A stretch of DNA of 64,000 nt from contig NZ_ARVW01000001.1 of assembly GCF_000384315.1 (NCBI RefSeq), positions 8,601,001 through 8,665,000 of the forward strand. The letters are read 5' to 3'. Within the stretch, counting starts at the first letter, position 1, and the number at the start of each line of letters is the position of its first letter. Source of the DNA: Amycolatopsis nigrescens CSC17Ta-90 (lineage in GTDB: Bacteria; Actinomycetota; Actinomycetes; Mycobacteriales; Pseudonocardiaceae). The notes beneath the pieces are model-generated. The model had not been told where the DNA came from. It worked only from the letters and a program-made list of their open reading frames with translations, and did not search any database. A program made the translations under genes and the position numbers. This document shows, piece by piece, positions 49,508-57,984 of the stretch.

Positions 49508-50500
49508 TCAGGGCAGGTGCCGGGTGGCGAAGAAGTCCCAGATGATCCCGGAGATGAACGGGCCCATCGGGTCCGCGTACTGGCCCGTGCCGCCGCCGGG
49601 CCACTTGTGTGCCAGGCCCTCCACGAAGTACTTCTCGATCAGCGGGGCACCGCCGGCACGAGCGGTGTAGCTGGCGTGCGTGTACGGATACTCTCCCGGC
49701 CTGGCCACGTGCTCGGTGGCGTCTGGCACGTCGTCCACGTCCCCGTTGAGCTGTCCGTCCACAGCCAGGTCGTCGATGGCGGCCCAGTGCGTGACCAGAC
49801 GCTGCGCGTTGATCGGGTCCACCGTCTTGTCGGCATCGCCCTGTGTGATCAGGATCGGCACCTGACGCGCGCGCGGGCCCATCTGGGCGTAGGCCAGCTT
49901 CGCGGTGTCCACCGGGCTCACCTTGTCCGGGTTCGGCAGGTACTGATCGAAGGCGTACTCACCCCCGGCCAGCGGTGCGGCCGACGCGTACACGTCGGGG
50001 TAGGTCACCGCCATGATCACCGACATCGCCGCACCCGACGAAGCGCCGGCCACATGCACCCGCTTGGCATCGGCGTGGTAGCGGTTCACCACGTCCGCGG
50101 TGGCCCCGGCCAGGAGCGAGGGTTCCCCGCTGCCCCGCTTCTGGTGTGCGGGCACGTTCGCGTTCCAGCACAGGACCAGATTGCGGCCGATGTCCTGGGC
50201 CGGGTAGACGACGATGAAACCCTTGGCGTCGGCCACCTCGTTGAACCGGCTCATCGCCTTCATCGAGTTGGCCTCGTAGCCGGTCATCCCGCAGCCGTGC
50301 AGCGCCACCACGACCGGCAACTGCTTGCCCGGTTGGTAAGCCGGCGGCAGGTGCACCTCGTACTGGAGCAATCCCGCGGCGTTGCGGAACACGCCGCGCT
50401 CATCGCTTGCCTGCGATGCAGACGCCGTGCCCACCGCCAGCGGCAGCGCGACCCCGATCGCCGCTACCACAGCCAGCGCGCGGCGAATCTTGTTTCTCAT
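49508..50500 (-). CDS. secreted PHB-depolymerase-like esterase (LpqC/Esterase_phd family)
   Basis: A 330-residue exported alpha/beta hydrolase: signal peptide (VGTASASQA), oxyanion region LPVVVALHGCGMTGYE, nucleophile elbow GASSG (Ser 154), Asp in TQGDADKTV and His in GLAHKWPGG. The family includes extracellular polyhydroxybutyrate depolymerases and feruloyl esterases. No separate binding domain is attached. GGGAGAG precedes ATG 50500. The divergent PucR-type gene may regulate it. Confidence 0.9.
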   Translation of the reverse strand: MRNKIRRALAVVAAIGVALPLAVGTASASQASDERGVFRNAAGLLQYEVHLPPAYQPGKQLPVVVALHGCGMTGYEANSMKAMSRFNEVADAKGFIVVYPAQDIGRNLVLCWNANVPAHQKRGSGEPSLLAGATADVVNRYHADAKRVHVAGASSGAAMSVIMAVTYPDVYASAAPLAGGEYAFDQYLPNPDKVSPVDTAKLAYAQMGPRARQVPILITQGDADKTVDPINAQRLVTHWAAIDDLAVDGQLNGDVDDVPDATEHVARPGEYPYTHASYTARAGGAPLIEKYFVEGLAHKWPGGGTGQYADPMGPFISGIIWDFFATRHLP

Positions 50501-50600
50501 CACAGCTCTCCCTCGTGGATGTGATCTCCTCACGCACATCCTGGGCGCTCAAATCGCTTACTGGCTATCGGAGGAAGTCCAACGGTGGTAGACGGATCTT

Positions 50601-51824
50601 ATGACCGATCACAAGGCGCCCCTGACGATCAACGGCACCGTGCTGTACCGCTGGTTGCTCACCGAGCGGCGCCGGCTCGCACACCGGCTGGTGCGCCAGC
50701 TCGGCCAGGAGATCCCCTCCTACCAACGGTTGTCCGAGCACGAGCTGATCCACATCGTCCGCACCACCGAGGCGAACCTGCAGGTGTTCGCGCAGTCCCT
50801 GCGGCACCGGGTCAGCCCCGAGCACGCCGACCTGTCCGGGCCGATCACCATCTCGGCCACCCAGCGCGCCGGTGAGGGCTTCCCGCTGGACGCCGTGATG
50901 GCCGCGTACAGCACCGGCATGCTGGAGACCTGGCGCACGATGATCGCCGACGCGCGACCGGAGGACTTCGCCGACGTGCTGACCTGCACCGAACTCGTGC
51001 TGGGTTACATCCAGCGCGCCGGCACCGCGGTCGCGGCGGCGTACCTGGAAGAGCGCCGCCGGATGGACAGCGACGAGCAGCATCGCCGGTACACCCTGCT
51101 CTCCGCGCTGTTGCGGGGAGAACCGCTCGAGGAACCGGCCGCCCGCGCCGGGATCCAGCTGCCCGAGCGCTATCTGGTGCTGGCCCTGACCTTCGACCAG
51201 CACGAGGACGAGCGGGCCGCCGGGGTGGCCGCCGCGATGGCCGCGCAGCGCAAGCTATACCGGGCCACCGAGGTGCTGCGCAGGTCAGCGGGCGAAGGGA
51301 TGCTGGCCCTGCTCGATCCCACCGGCGGCACCGCGCTGCTGCCGGCGACCGACACCGACTTCGCCGAGCTGATGGCCGACGTCGGTGCGGCCATCGGGGT
51401 CGCGGTGCGGGCGGCGGGGGTCCTCGCCGAGCCGCGCCAGGTCTCCCCGGCGACGCAGCAGGCCGCCGAGCTACTGGAACTCGTTGTGGCGCTGGGCAAA
51501 CCCCCCGGCCTGTACCAGCTGACCGACGTGCTGCTGGAGTACCAGCTGACCAGGCCGAGCGCCGCCCGCGAGGAGCTGGGAAAGCTGCTCGAACCGCTGG
51601 AGCGGCACCCGGACCTGCTGTCCACTGTGGAAACTTACCTGCGGTTGGGCCTGGATCGCCGGCGCACCGCGGCAGCCCTGCACCTGCACCCGAACACTGT
51701 GGACTACCGGGTACGCCGGTCCGCCGCGCTGACCGGGCTGGACCCGGCCGATCCCCAGCAGCTGCAACGGATCGGGGCCGCGCTGGTGATCCGCCGGCTC
51801 GATCAGCGGGCCGCCCTCGAATAG
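50601..51824 (+). CDS. PucR/CdaR-type transcriptional regulator
   Basis: A 407-residue regulator with an N-terminal all-helical ligand domain (about 15-160), a central GGDEF-like fold and C-terminal PucR HTH: TVETYLRLGLDRRRTAAALH and LHPNTVDYRVRRSAALTGLD. It is divergent from the PHB-depolymerase-like gene, 100 nt apart, suggesting control of it by a metabolite. Confidence 0.88.
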   Translation: MTDHKAPLTINGTVLYRWLLTERRRLAHRLVRQLGQEIPSYQRLSEHELIHIVRTTEANLQVFAQSLRHRVSPEHADLSGPITISATQRAGEGFPLDAVMAAYSTGMLETWRTMIADARPEDFADVLTCTELVLGYIQRAGTAVAAAYLEERRRMDSDEQHRRYTLLSALLRGEPLEEPAARAGIQLPERYLVLALTFDQHEDERAAGVAAAMAAQRKLYRATEVLRRSAGEGMLALLDPTGGTALLPATDTDFAELMADVGAAIGVAVRAAGVLAEPRQVSPATQQAAELLELVVALGKPPGLYQLTDVLLEYQLTRPSAAREELGKLLEPLERHPDLLSTVETYLRLGLDRRRTAAALHLHPNTVDYRVRRSAALTGLDPADPQQLQRIGAALVIRRLDQRAALE

Positions 51825-52213
51825 TCCGGCACCGTGGCGTTGCCCGGTACGGCGCAGGGCTTTCCCGCGGCCATGGACTTGGTTGAGGTGCCGATGATGG
51901 TGTCGAGCCGGTCCCGGGTCGCCGTCAGAGCGTCGATCCGCCCGTTGATGCGGTCCCGCTCGGCGGCCAGCCGGTCGAGCAGCTCCGGGGTCACCTCGCC
52001 GGTCACGACGCACGGCAGGATGCCCAGGATCGTCCTGCTCGAAAGTCCCGCCGCGTAGAGCTGCTGAATCAACTGAACGCGACCGGTCGCGCTGTCCGGA
52101 TACTGCCGCTGTCCGCTCGGGCTGCGTGCCGAGGTCAGCAGGTTCTGCTCTTCGTAGTACCGCAGCGCCCGGACGCTCACGCCCGTCCTGGCGGCCAGCT
52201 CACCGATGCGCAC
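51803..52213 (-). CDS. MerR family regulator
   Basis: A 136-residue MerR protein: [20 protein letters not shown] is the winged helix, followed by a dimerisation coiled coil (about 80-110) and a short C-terminus. A single Cys (LPCVVTG) means it is not a metal-binding MerR in the usual sense. GTG 52213 has AAGGGTGAGG upstream. It is divergent from a serine hydrolase gene and shares its promoter. The C-terminus overlaps the PucR gene tail by 22 nt. Confidence 0.88.
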   Translation of the reverse strand: MRIGELAARTGVSVRALRYYEEQNLLTSARSPSGQRQYPDSATGRVQLIQQLYAAGLSSRTILGILPCVVTGEVTPELLDRLAAERDRINGRIDALTATRDRLDTIIGTSTKSMAAGKPCAVPGNATVPDYSRAAR

Positions 52214-52226
52214 TTCAACCTCACCC

Positions 52227-52258
52227 TTGCCCCTGACGTCAACGTCAGGTTCTAGCGT
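52227..52258 (+). promoter_or_regulatory. MerR-type promoter with overlong spacer and dyad
   Basis: TTGCCC (52227-52232) and TAGCGT (52253-52258) are separated by 20 nt, and the spacer carries the perfect dyad CCTGACGT-CA-ACGTCAGG (52232-52249). The geometry matches promoters that MerR proteins activate by untwisting. The hydrolase ATG begins 7 nt after the -10 box, so the mRNA is likely leaderless. Confidence 0.75.
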
Positions 52259-52265
52259 AGCGGCC

Positions 52266-53396
52266 ATGACCGACATCCGGGGCACGAACGACGCCCGCTT
52301 CGACACCGTCCGCAACGCACTCGAACAGAACGTGGACTCAGGCGAGGAACTGGGCGCGTCCCTGGTTCTCGACATCGACGGCGAGATCGTCATCGACCTG
52401 TGGGGCGGGTTCCGCGACCCGGCCCGCACCGTCGCCTGGGACGAACACACCATCACCAACGTGTGGTCGACCACGAAAACCGTCACCAGCCTGGCCGCGC
52501 TCATGCTGGTCGACCGCGGCGAACTGGACGTCCACGCACCGGTCGCGAAGTACTGGCCGGAGTTCGCCGCGGCCGGCAAGCAGGACGTCGAAGTCCGCCA
52601 CCTGCTCTCGCACACCTCCGGGGTCTCCGGGCTCGACCAGCCCGCGGCGGTTGCCGACCTCTACGACTGGGCCAAGTCCACCGCCAGGATGGCCGCGCAG
52701 GCACCGTGGTGGGCACCGGGAACGGCCTCCGGTTACCACGCGACGAACTTCGGGCACCTGATCGGCGAGGTGATCCGCCGGGTGAGCGGCAAACCCCTGA
52801 AGCGGTTCGTCGCCGAGGAGATCGCCGGCCCGCTTGGCGCCGACTTCCAGCTCGGCGCCGCGGAGAAGGACTGGCACCGGATCGCGAACGTGGTCCCGCC
52901 GCCCCCGGCGCAGTTCGACCTGAGCGCGGACAGCGTGATGGGCAAAACCCTGACCGGCCCCGCCCTGGACGCCGACGAGGCCAACTCCCCCGGCTGGCGC
53001 CGCGCGGACATCGGCGCGGTGAACGGGCACGGCAACGCCCGCTCCGTCGCGCGGATCCTGTCCGTGATCGCCCGCGGCGGCGAGCTCGACGGGGTCCGCC
53101 TGCTCGGCCAGGACACCATCGACCTCATCTTCGACGAGCAGGCCAACGGCGTGGACCTTGGCCTTGGCATCCCACTGCGCTGGGGCATCGGCTACGGCTT
53201 GCCCCGCCAGGACACCATTCCCTGGATACCCGACGGAAAGATCTGCTTCTGGGGCGGCTGGGGCGGTTCGATGATCATCATGGACCTCGACCGGCGCATG
53301 ACGATCTCCTACATGATGAACAAGATGGCGCCCGGCATCATCGGCTCCGACCGCAGCGGCAGCTACGTCACCGCTATCTACGACGCACTCCGATAA
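52266..53396 (+). CDS. serine hydrolase, beta-lactamase/EstB family
   Basis: A 376-residue protein of the same family as 10571-11923 but without signal peptide. S-x-x-K is STTK (Ser 68, Lys 71); the second block is [20 protein letters not shown]. Cytoplasmic esterase or amidase rather than a true beta-lactamase. Controlled by the divergent MerR protein. Confidence 0.9.
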   Translation: MTDIRGTNDARFDTVRNALEQNVDSGEELGASLVLDIDGEIVIDLWGGFRDPARTVAWDEHTITNVWSTTKTVTSLAALMLVDRGELDVHAPVAKYWPEFAAAGKQDVEVRHLLSHTSGVSGLDQPAAVADLYDWAKSTARMAAQAPWWAPGTASGYHATNFGHLIGEVIRRVSGKPLKRFVAEEIAGPLGADFQLGAAEKDWHRIANVVPPPPAQFDLSADSVMGKTLTGPALDADEANSPGWRRADIGAVNGHGNARSVARILSVIARGGELDGVRLLGQDTIDLIFDEQANGVDLGLGIPLRWGIGYGLPRQDTIPWIPDGKICFWGGWGGSMIIMDLDRRMTISYMMNKMAPGIIGSDRSGSYVTAIYDALR

Positions 53397-53418
53397 ACAC
53401 CGTGACGCTCACGTCACC

Positions 53419-53457
53419 GACCCGGGCAGCGGCGAACCACCCGCCGCTGCCCGGGTC
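53419..53457. terminator. bidirectional hairpin terminator
   Basis: GACCCGGGCAGCGGCG and CGCCGCTGCCCGGGTC make a perfect 16-bp stem with a 7-nt loop between two convergent genes. Confidence 0.85.
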
Positions 53458-53503
53458 GTTCTTCGGGGGTTCCCGTGCCGGTGATGCGCTCAAGGATCGG
53501 CCC

Positions 53504-54139
53504 CTAGCCGACGGCCATGTCGGTTCCCCTGCGCAGGATCCGCCAGCTCAGGTAGACGCAGGCGCCCGCGGCGGGCGCGCCTCCCAGCAGCGTAGCGACG
53601 ATCCCGAGCGGGATTACCTTTCCGGCGGAGTACAGCGGCAACAGGAACGCCGTGGCGATACCGAACTTCGCCAGGAACACCGCCGTGCACAGCTGATAGC
53701 GCCGCCGTTGCCGGCGATCAGCTTGCCAGGCAAGGCGTTCACCGCGCGCTGTGCCCGTGACCAAGCCCATGGCCAGCCCGATGACCGGCCATCGCACCAG
53801 CATCGACACTCCGAACACCACGCCGGCGCCTGCCTGGGTGAGGACGGTTATGAGGTAGAAGTCGGCCGCCTGCCCGGTGCTCCCGGCCAGCAGCACGGAC
53901 ACCCCGACCACGGCCAGCCCGACCGCCGGCTGCCAGAACTTGCGATCGGTGCACATGCGCACCACGGCGAACACGAGCACGCCGCCGATCGCGATCAGCG
54001 CGGACGCCGACACCTGCCCGGTCAGCAGATACGCGACGAGGAACAGCGCCCGCGACGCGACACCTTCCGCGACGGTGCGCCAACCACCCACCGCGCTGAA
54101 CACCGACAGGGACTTCTGGGTCAGCACGTCGAGGCTCAT
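53504..54139 (-). CDS. DUF3159-like integral membrane protein
   Basis: A 211-residue protein with five or six membrane segments (RALFLVAYLLTGQVS, ASALIAIGGVLVFAVV, PAVGLAVVGVSVLLAG). It begins with SVFSAVGGWRTVAEGVASRA, the typical DUF3159 start. Function unknown. It overlaps the end of the FAD monooxygenase gene by 4 nt, so the two are cotranslated. Confidence 0.8.
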   Translation of the reverse strand: MSLDVLTQKSLSVFSAVGGWRTVAEGVASRALFLVAYLLTGQVSASALIAIGGVLVFAVVRMCTDRKFWQPAVGLAVVGVSVLLAGSTGQAADFYLITVLTQAGAGVVFGVSMLVRWPVIGLAMGLVTGTARGERLAWQADRRQRRRYQLCTAVFLAKFGIATAFLLPLYSAGKVIPLGIVATLLGGAPAAGACVYLSWRILRRGTDMAVG

Positions 54140-55269
54140 CTACCTGCCTTCGTCGCGACAGGCGTGGCGAAGCTGTTCCGGCGCATGGTGTCCTCGTAGG
54201 AACCAACCGCGTCGAGCAAGTCGCGTTGGCCGCGGTGCGCCTCGACCAGCGCCTCGCAGAGGTGGTGCGCATCCCGCATGGCCAGGTTGCCGCCGAAACC
54301 CGGGGCCAAGTGGATGGCGTCGCCGATGACCGTCACCGGGCCGGCGGGCCAGGCAGGCGGGGGCGGGATCATGCCGATCCGCAGTGCGACCGTGACCTCC
54401 GGCCACGCCTGGTCGACGACCGACCGCAGGACCGGGGGCAGTTCCTTGGTCAGTTCCTTGGCTCTGCGCCACACCGCGGCCGGACCTGGCGGGTCCTGCG
54501 TGACGGGCACGGCCCACATCAGGTAGTCCTCGACCTCGGCGACCGCAGCCTGGCGCAGGGCGGGCAGCCACCGCTGCCGCGCGGCTTCGGGCGGCTCGCC
54601 GAACCTCAGCACGCCCAGCGCCATGGTCGTGCCGCGCACCCGTGCAGCGGCGGGGCTGTCGCCGATCAGCCCGGGCAGCCCGGTACCGACGACGGCGCGC
54701 AGCGGGGTCGCGCCCATCAGCATGCGCCGGCCCGTGTCGGCCACCCGAACCTGCGGCAGGTACCGGCGGCGGACCGCCGAACCGATCCCGTCCGCGCCGA
54801 CCAGCACGTCCGCGGTATCCCTGCTGCCGTCGGCGAACCACACCCCCACCGTGCCGTCGGCCCGCCGCTCGAACCGCGTGAACTCCGCCCCGAACCGAAC
54901 CACGTCCGCCAGCCCCGTCAGCAAAATCGCACGCAGCAACGGACGATGAACCTGCCTGCCGGGCAGCGCCCGGCCCGCCATGCCGTCGGCGGGCCGAGTG
55001 CCAACGACAGCGAGTGCTCCGTCCACTTCGGACAACGTCAGGGTCTGCTCGCGCGGTCCGCCCGTGGTGGCCTCCACCATCGCGACCTGTGCCGGCGGCA
55101 GGCACGCCCGCAGCGCCGACCCGCCTCGGTCATCGAGATGCAGGCTGACGCCCTGCGGACGGCCCAACGCACCGTCTCGCTCGTACACCACCACTTCGAT
55201 ACCCGCCCGGCGTAGCCCGTGCGCGAGCGTCAACCCGCCAAGACCGGCACCGATCACGATCACTCTCAT
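54136..55269 (-). CDS. FAD-dependent monooxygenase (group A, aromatic or antibiotic type)
   Basis: A 377-residue class A flavoprotein: MRVIVIGAGLGGLTLAHGLR (G-x-G-x2-G), DVLVGADGIGSAVRRRYLP (DG motif) and VIGDAIHLAPGFGGNLAMRD (GD motif). Close in length and pattern to tetracycline- and rifampicin-modifying or salicylate hydroxylase-type enzymes. ATG 55269 is preferred; the ATG at 55290 lies inside the operator palindrome. Cotranslated with the DUF3159-like protein and divergent from a TetR gene. Confidence 0.88.
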   Translation of the reverse strand: MRVIVIGAGLGGLTLAHGLRRAGIEVVVYERDGALGRPQGVSLHLDDRGGSALRACLPPAQVAMVEATTGGPREQTLTLSEVDGALAVVGTRPADGMAGRALPGRQVHRPLLRAILLTGLADVVRFGAEFTRFERRADGTVGVWFADGSRDTADVLVGADGIGSAVRRRYLPQVRVADTGRRMLMGATPLRAVVGTGLPGLIGDSPAAARVRGTTMALGVLRFGEPPEAARQRWLPALRQAAVAEVEDYLMWAVPVTQDPPGPAAVWRRAKELTKELPPVLRSVVDQAWPEVTVALRIGMIPPPPAWPAGPVTVIGDAIHLAPGFGGNLAMRDAHHLCEALVEAHRGQRDLLDAVGSYEDTMRRNSFATPVATKAGR

Positions 55270-55282
55270 CCCGTCAACCCCA

Positions 55283-55304
55283 TTCTTCATCGCTTGATGA
55301 AGAA
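55283..55304. promoter_or_regulatory. TetR operator upstream of the FAD monooxygenase
   Basis: TTCTTCATC-GCTT-GATGAAGAA is a perfect 22-bp dyad. A weaker copy (TTCTTCACCGATCGATGGA on the minus strand) is at about 55332-55350, close to the TetR start. Confidence 0.75.
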
Positions 55305-55370
55305 CACTCTACGTCGAGTCAGGGCGAAACTCCATCGATCGGTGAAGAAACGTGTTAGGCTCCGGCAGTC

Positions 55371-55994
55371 ATGGCAGAACGAAGCACCCCCGGACACCCC
55401 AGACGACCCGGCCGTCCCGGACGCTGGCGGTCCGGCGCGGAGAGCAAGCAGCGGATCCTCGAGACCGCTCGCGAGCTGTTCGGCCGGCACGGCTACGGCG
55501 GCACCACCGTGCGCGCGATCGCCACCGCGGCGGGCGTCGATTCGGCGATGGTGTTCTACTTCTTCGGCACCAAACAGGGGCTGTTCGCCGCCGTGATCGA
55601 AATGTCCGGCAACGTCCCGCCGGCCATCGAGTCGATCTTCACCGGCGGCCTCGACCGGATCGGCGAGCGCATCGTCCGGACTCTCGTGGCGAACCTCGAC
55701 AAGTCCGACCGCACCCCGCTCGTGATGCTCACCAGGTCGGCGCCCACCGACGAGCAGTCCGAAGCGCTGCTGCGCGAGTTCATCGACAGGGAGATCACCG
55801 ACCGGCTCGCGGCGATGCTGGACACGCCGGACGCCGCCGTGCGGGCGGGCATGGTCAACGTCCAGATCCTCGGCATCGCGGTAGCGCGGTACATCGTGCG
55901 GATCGAACCGATCGCGTCGTCGTCCGCCGACGAACTGGTCACCTGGTTCGGCCCGCTCGTGCAGCACTGCCTCACCGGCCGCACACCGTCGTGA
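55371..55994 (+). CDS. TetR family regulator
   Basis: A 207-residue TetR protein with a basic N-terminal arm (HPRRPGRPGRWRSGAESKQR) and HTH TTVRAIATAAGVDSAMVFYF. C-terminus fits TetR_C_17/PsrA-like. Divergent from the FAD monooxygenase gene which it likely represses via 55283-55304 until an aromatic compound or drug is present. Confidence 0.92.
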   Translation: MAERSTPGHPRRPGRPGRWRSGAESKQRILETARELFGRHGYGGTTVRAIATAAGVDSAMVFYFFGTKQGLFAAVIEMSGNVPPAIESIFTGGLDRIGERIVRTLVANLDKSDRTPLVMLTRSAPTDEQSEALLREFIDREITDRLAAMLDTPDAAVRAGMVNVQILGIAVARYIVRIEPIASSSADELVTWFGPLVQHCLTGRTPS

Positions 55995-56090
55995 GCGCGG
56001 AAGCCGGAACTCAGCCGACAACGGTTAACTGTTCAAAACCAGCGTCGAACGGCTGTGTCCGGATGTTCCCGCGCGACGGAGGATCAGGCA

Positions 56091-57062
56091 GTGGAACTGG
56101 GGCCGCACCACCTCCGGATGCTGGACGCCATCGCGGCGAACAGCAGCATCAGCAAGGCGGCCGCCCGGCTCGGACTGAGCCAGCCCGCGGTCAGCACCAT
56201 GCTGCGGCGGGTGGAGCGCCACCTTGGAGTGCAGCTGTTCACCCGGACCTCGGAAGGCACGGCCGTGACGCCGGTCGGAGCCGAAGTGGTCGCGCGGGCC
56301 AGGGCGGTCCTCGCCGGGCTGGACGACCTGGGCGCGGCGGTGGCGCGCAGTCCGCGCGATGGCCGTGCCGTACCGGTTCTGCGGCTGGGAGCGCAACCTT
56401 GCCCGGCGCTGAACACCTTGAGCGGCCAGCTGGGCATGGTGCTGCCGAGGGCACGGGTGCGGCTCCGGGTCGACCCGTCCCCCGGCCGGATCGTCTCGTT
56501 GCTCGGGTCCGGCGCACTGGATGTGGGGCTGGTGCTGGAGCCGGTGATCCGGACCGGCTCGGCTCCCCCGGACGTCGAGCGTCAGGTGCTGGTGCACCGG
56601 GAACCGGCGTTCGCCGGTCTGTCCACACAGGACTCGTTGGCTCGATGCGATTCGATCGGGCTCGCCGACCTCGGTGAGCGCCAGTGGATCGACGATCCCC
56701 TCGACGACGGTCCATGGCCGGCGTACTTCCGGCAGGCCTGCGCGAGCGCCGGTTTCCAGCCGCAGGTGAGTTTCTGGACCGGTGACTGGCACGTGTCCAA
56801 CTCGCTGGTCCGCTCTGGCCAGGCGGTCGCGCTCTACCATCCGACCTCGCGCCTGCTCGACGGTCTTGTCCTGCGCCCGTTGCGCGGTGACCCGCTCGCG
56901 CACCGGGTGGTGCTGATGTGGCGGAGAGAAGCGGCGTCCGCCGCCCATCGCCTGGCCGCGGCGCTCGGCGACATCTACCGGAAGCTGGCCACCGCGAACA
57001 CCGAATACGCGCGCTGGTGGGCCGAGCATCCGGGGGCACATCCGGCCCTGCTCGGCGACTGA
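56091..57062 (+). CDS. LysR family regulator
   Basis: A 323-residue LysR protein: HTH SSISKAAARLGLSQPAVSTM and substrate domain (LRLGAQPCPALNTLSGQLGM). GTG 56091 is set by GGAGG 8 nt upstream. It converges on the trypsin gene, so its target is not adjacent. Confidence 0.9.
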   Translation: MELGPHHLRMLDAIAANSSISKAAARLGLSQPAVSTMLRRVERHLGVQLFTRTSEGTAVTPVGAEVVARARAVLAGLDDLGAAVARSPRDGRAVPVLRLGAQPCPALNTLSGQLGMVLPRARVRLRVDPSPGRIVSLLGSGALDVGLVLEPVIRTGSAPPDVERQVLVHREPAFAGLSTQDSLARCDSIGLADLGERQWIDDPLDDGPWPAYFRQACASAGFQPQVSFWTGDWHVSNSLVRSGQAVALYHPTSRLLDGLVLRPLRGDPLAHRVVLMWRREAASAAHRLAAALGDIYRKLATANTEYARWWAEHPGAHPALLGD

Positions 57063-57071
57063 CCGGTCGGG

Positions 57072-57836
57072 TCATCGGCTGCCGGTGGACTCGGCATAGC
57101 GCCGGATGTACTCCTCGTAGACCACGATGTCGGTGTAGATCGCCGGGCCGGTCGCGCAGTCGACGTTGTTCACCCCGGACCGGCTGGTCAGCCCGACCAC
57201 CGTCCACCGCCCGTCGACCCGCTGGATCGCGGGCCCGCCGGAGTCCCCGTAGCAGGCACCCCTCGCGCCGGCGTTGGACACGCAGATCTCCCCGGTGTCG
57301 TTGATGTTGCCGCCCCGGCAACGGCCGGTGTCGACGAGTGCGGTGTCCAGCTGGCGCAGGTCCTCCGGCAGCGGCGGCTCGCACCCCCACCAGCTCGCGC
57401 AGGTCTGACCCCAGCCGAGGATGCGCACCGGGGTGCCGTCGCCGGGGCGGGCCGGCACTCGGGGAATCGGCGCCGCGGCCACCGCCCTGTCCATTTGGAC
57501 GAGCACGAAGTCACCTGGCAGCACGGCGAACGAGAACGAGTTCGCCACCTCGCCACCACTGCTGCGATTGACGCTGCCGACCCGCAGCTGGAATTCGGTC
57601 ACCCGCTGGATGCAGTGACCCGCGGTCGCCACCCAACGGGGACTGACCAGAACGCCCCCGCAGAAATGGTTTCCCGGACCGACCTGAAGCGAGACCATCC
57701 AGGGGTAGATTTCGCTCGCCGGATCACCGTCCACGATGTGCGTCTCGACTTCAGCGGCCGATGCGGCGGGGAGCACCGGCGCGGCCGCGACACAGAGCAA
57801 CAGGACGAAATATCGGAATGATGATCGTCGGCGCAT
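57072..57836 (-). CDS. secreted trypsin-like serine protease (S1)
   Basis: A 254-residue exported S1 protease: signal peptide (PAASAAEV), activation site THIVDGDPAS, His 74 in WVATAGHC, Asp 109 in GDFVLVQMD and Ser 199 in GACYGDSGGP. Three Cys pairs are placed as in streptogrisin/trypsin relatives. The mature N-terminus IVDG follows a short propeptide, so activation by cleavage is expected. Confidence 0.93.
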   Translation of the reverse strand: MRRRSSFRYFVLLLCVAAAPVLPAASAAEVETHIVDGDPASEIYPWMVSLQVGPGNHFCGGVLVSPRWVATAGHCIQRVTEFQLRVGSVNRSSGGEVANSFSFAVLPGDFVLVQMDRAVAAAPIPRVPARPGDGTPVRILGWGQTCASWWGCEPPLPEDLRQLDTALVDTGRCRGGNINDTGEICVSNAGARGACYGDSGGPAIQRVDGRWTVVGLTSRSGVNNVDCATGPAIYTDIVVYEEYIRRYAESTGSR

Positions 57837-57984
57837 GAGAACCTCCCGATTGCCTTTCCCGGAACTTTAGAGGAATGACCGCCCGTCCGGTCATAACAGC
57901 TACCCATAACGACGTTGACAGTTAAGCGGCAGGCGGTTTTTCCTGGTGGTAATCCCCGCTTTCTTTCCCCGAATGGAGCCACCG

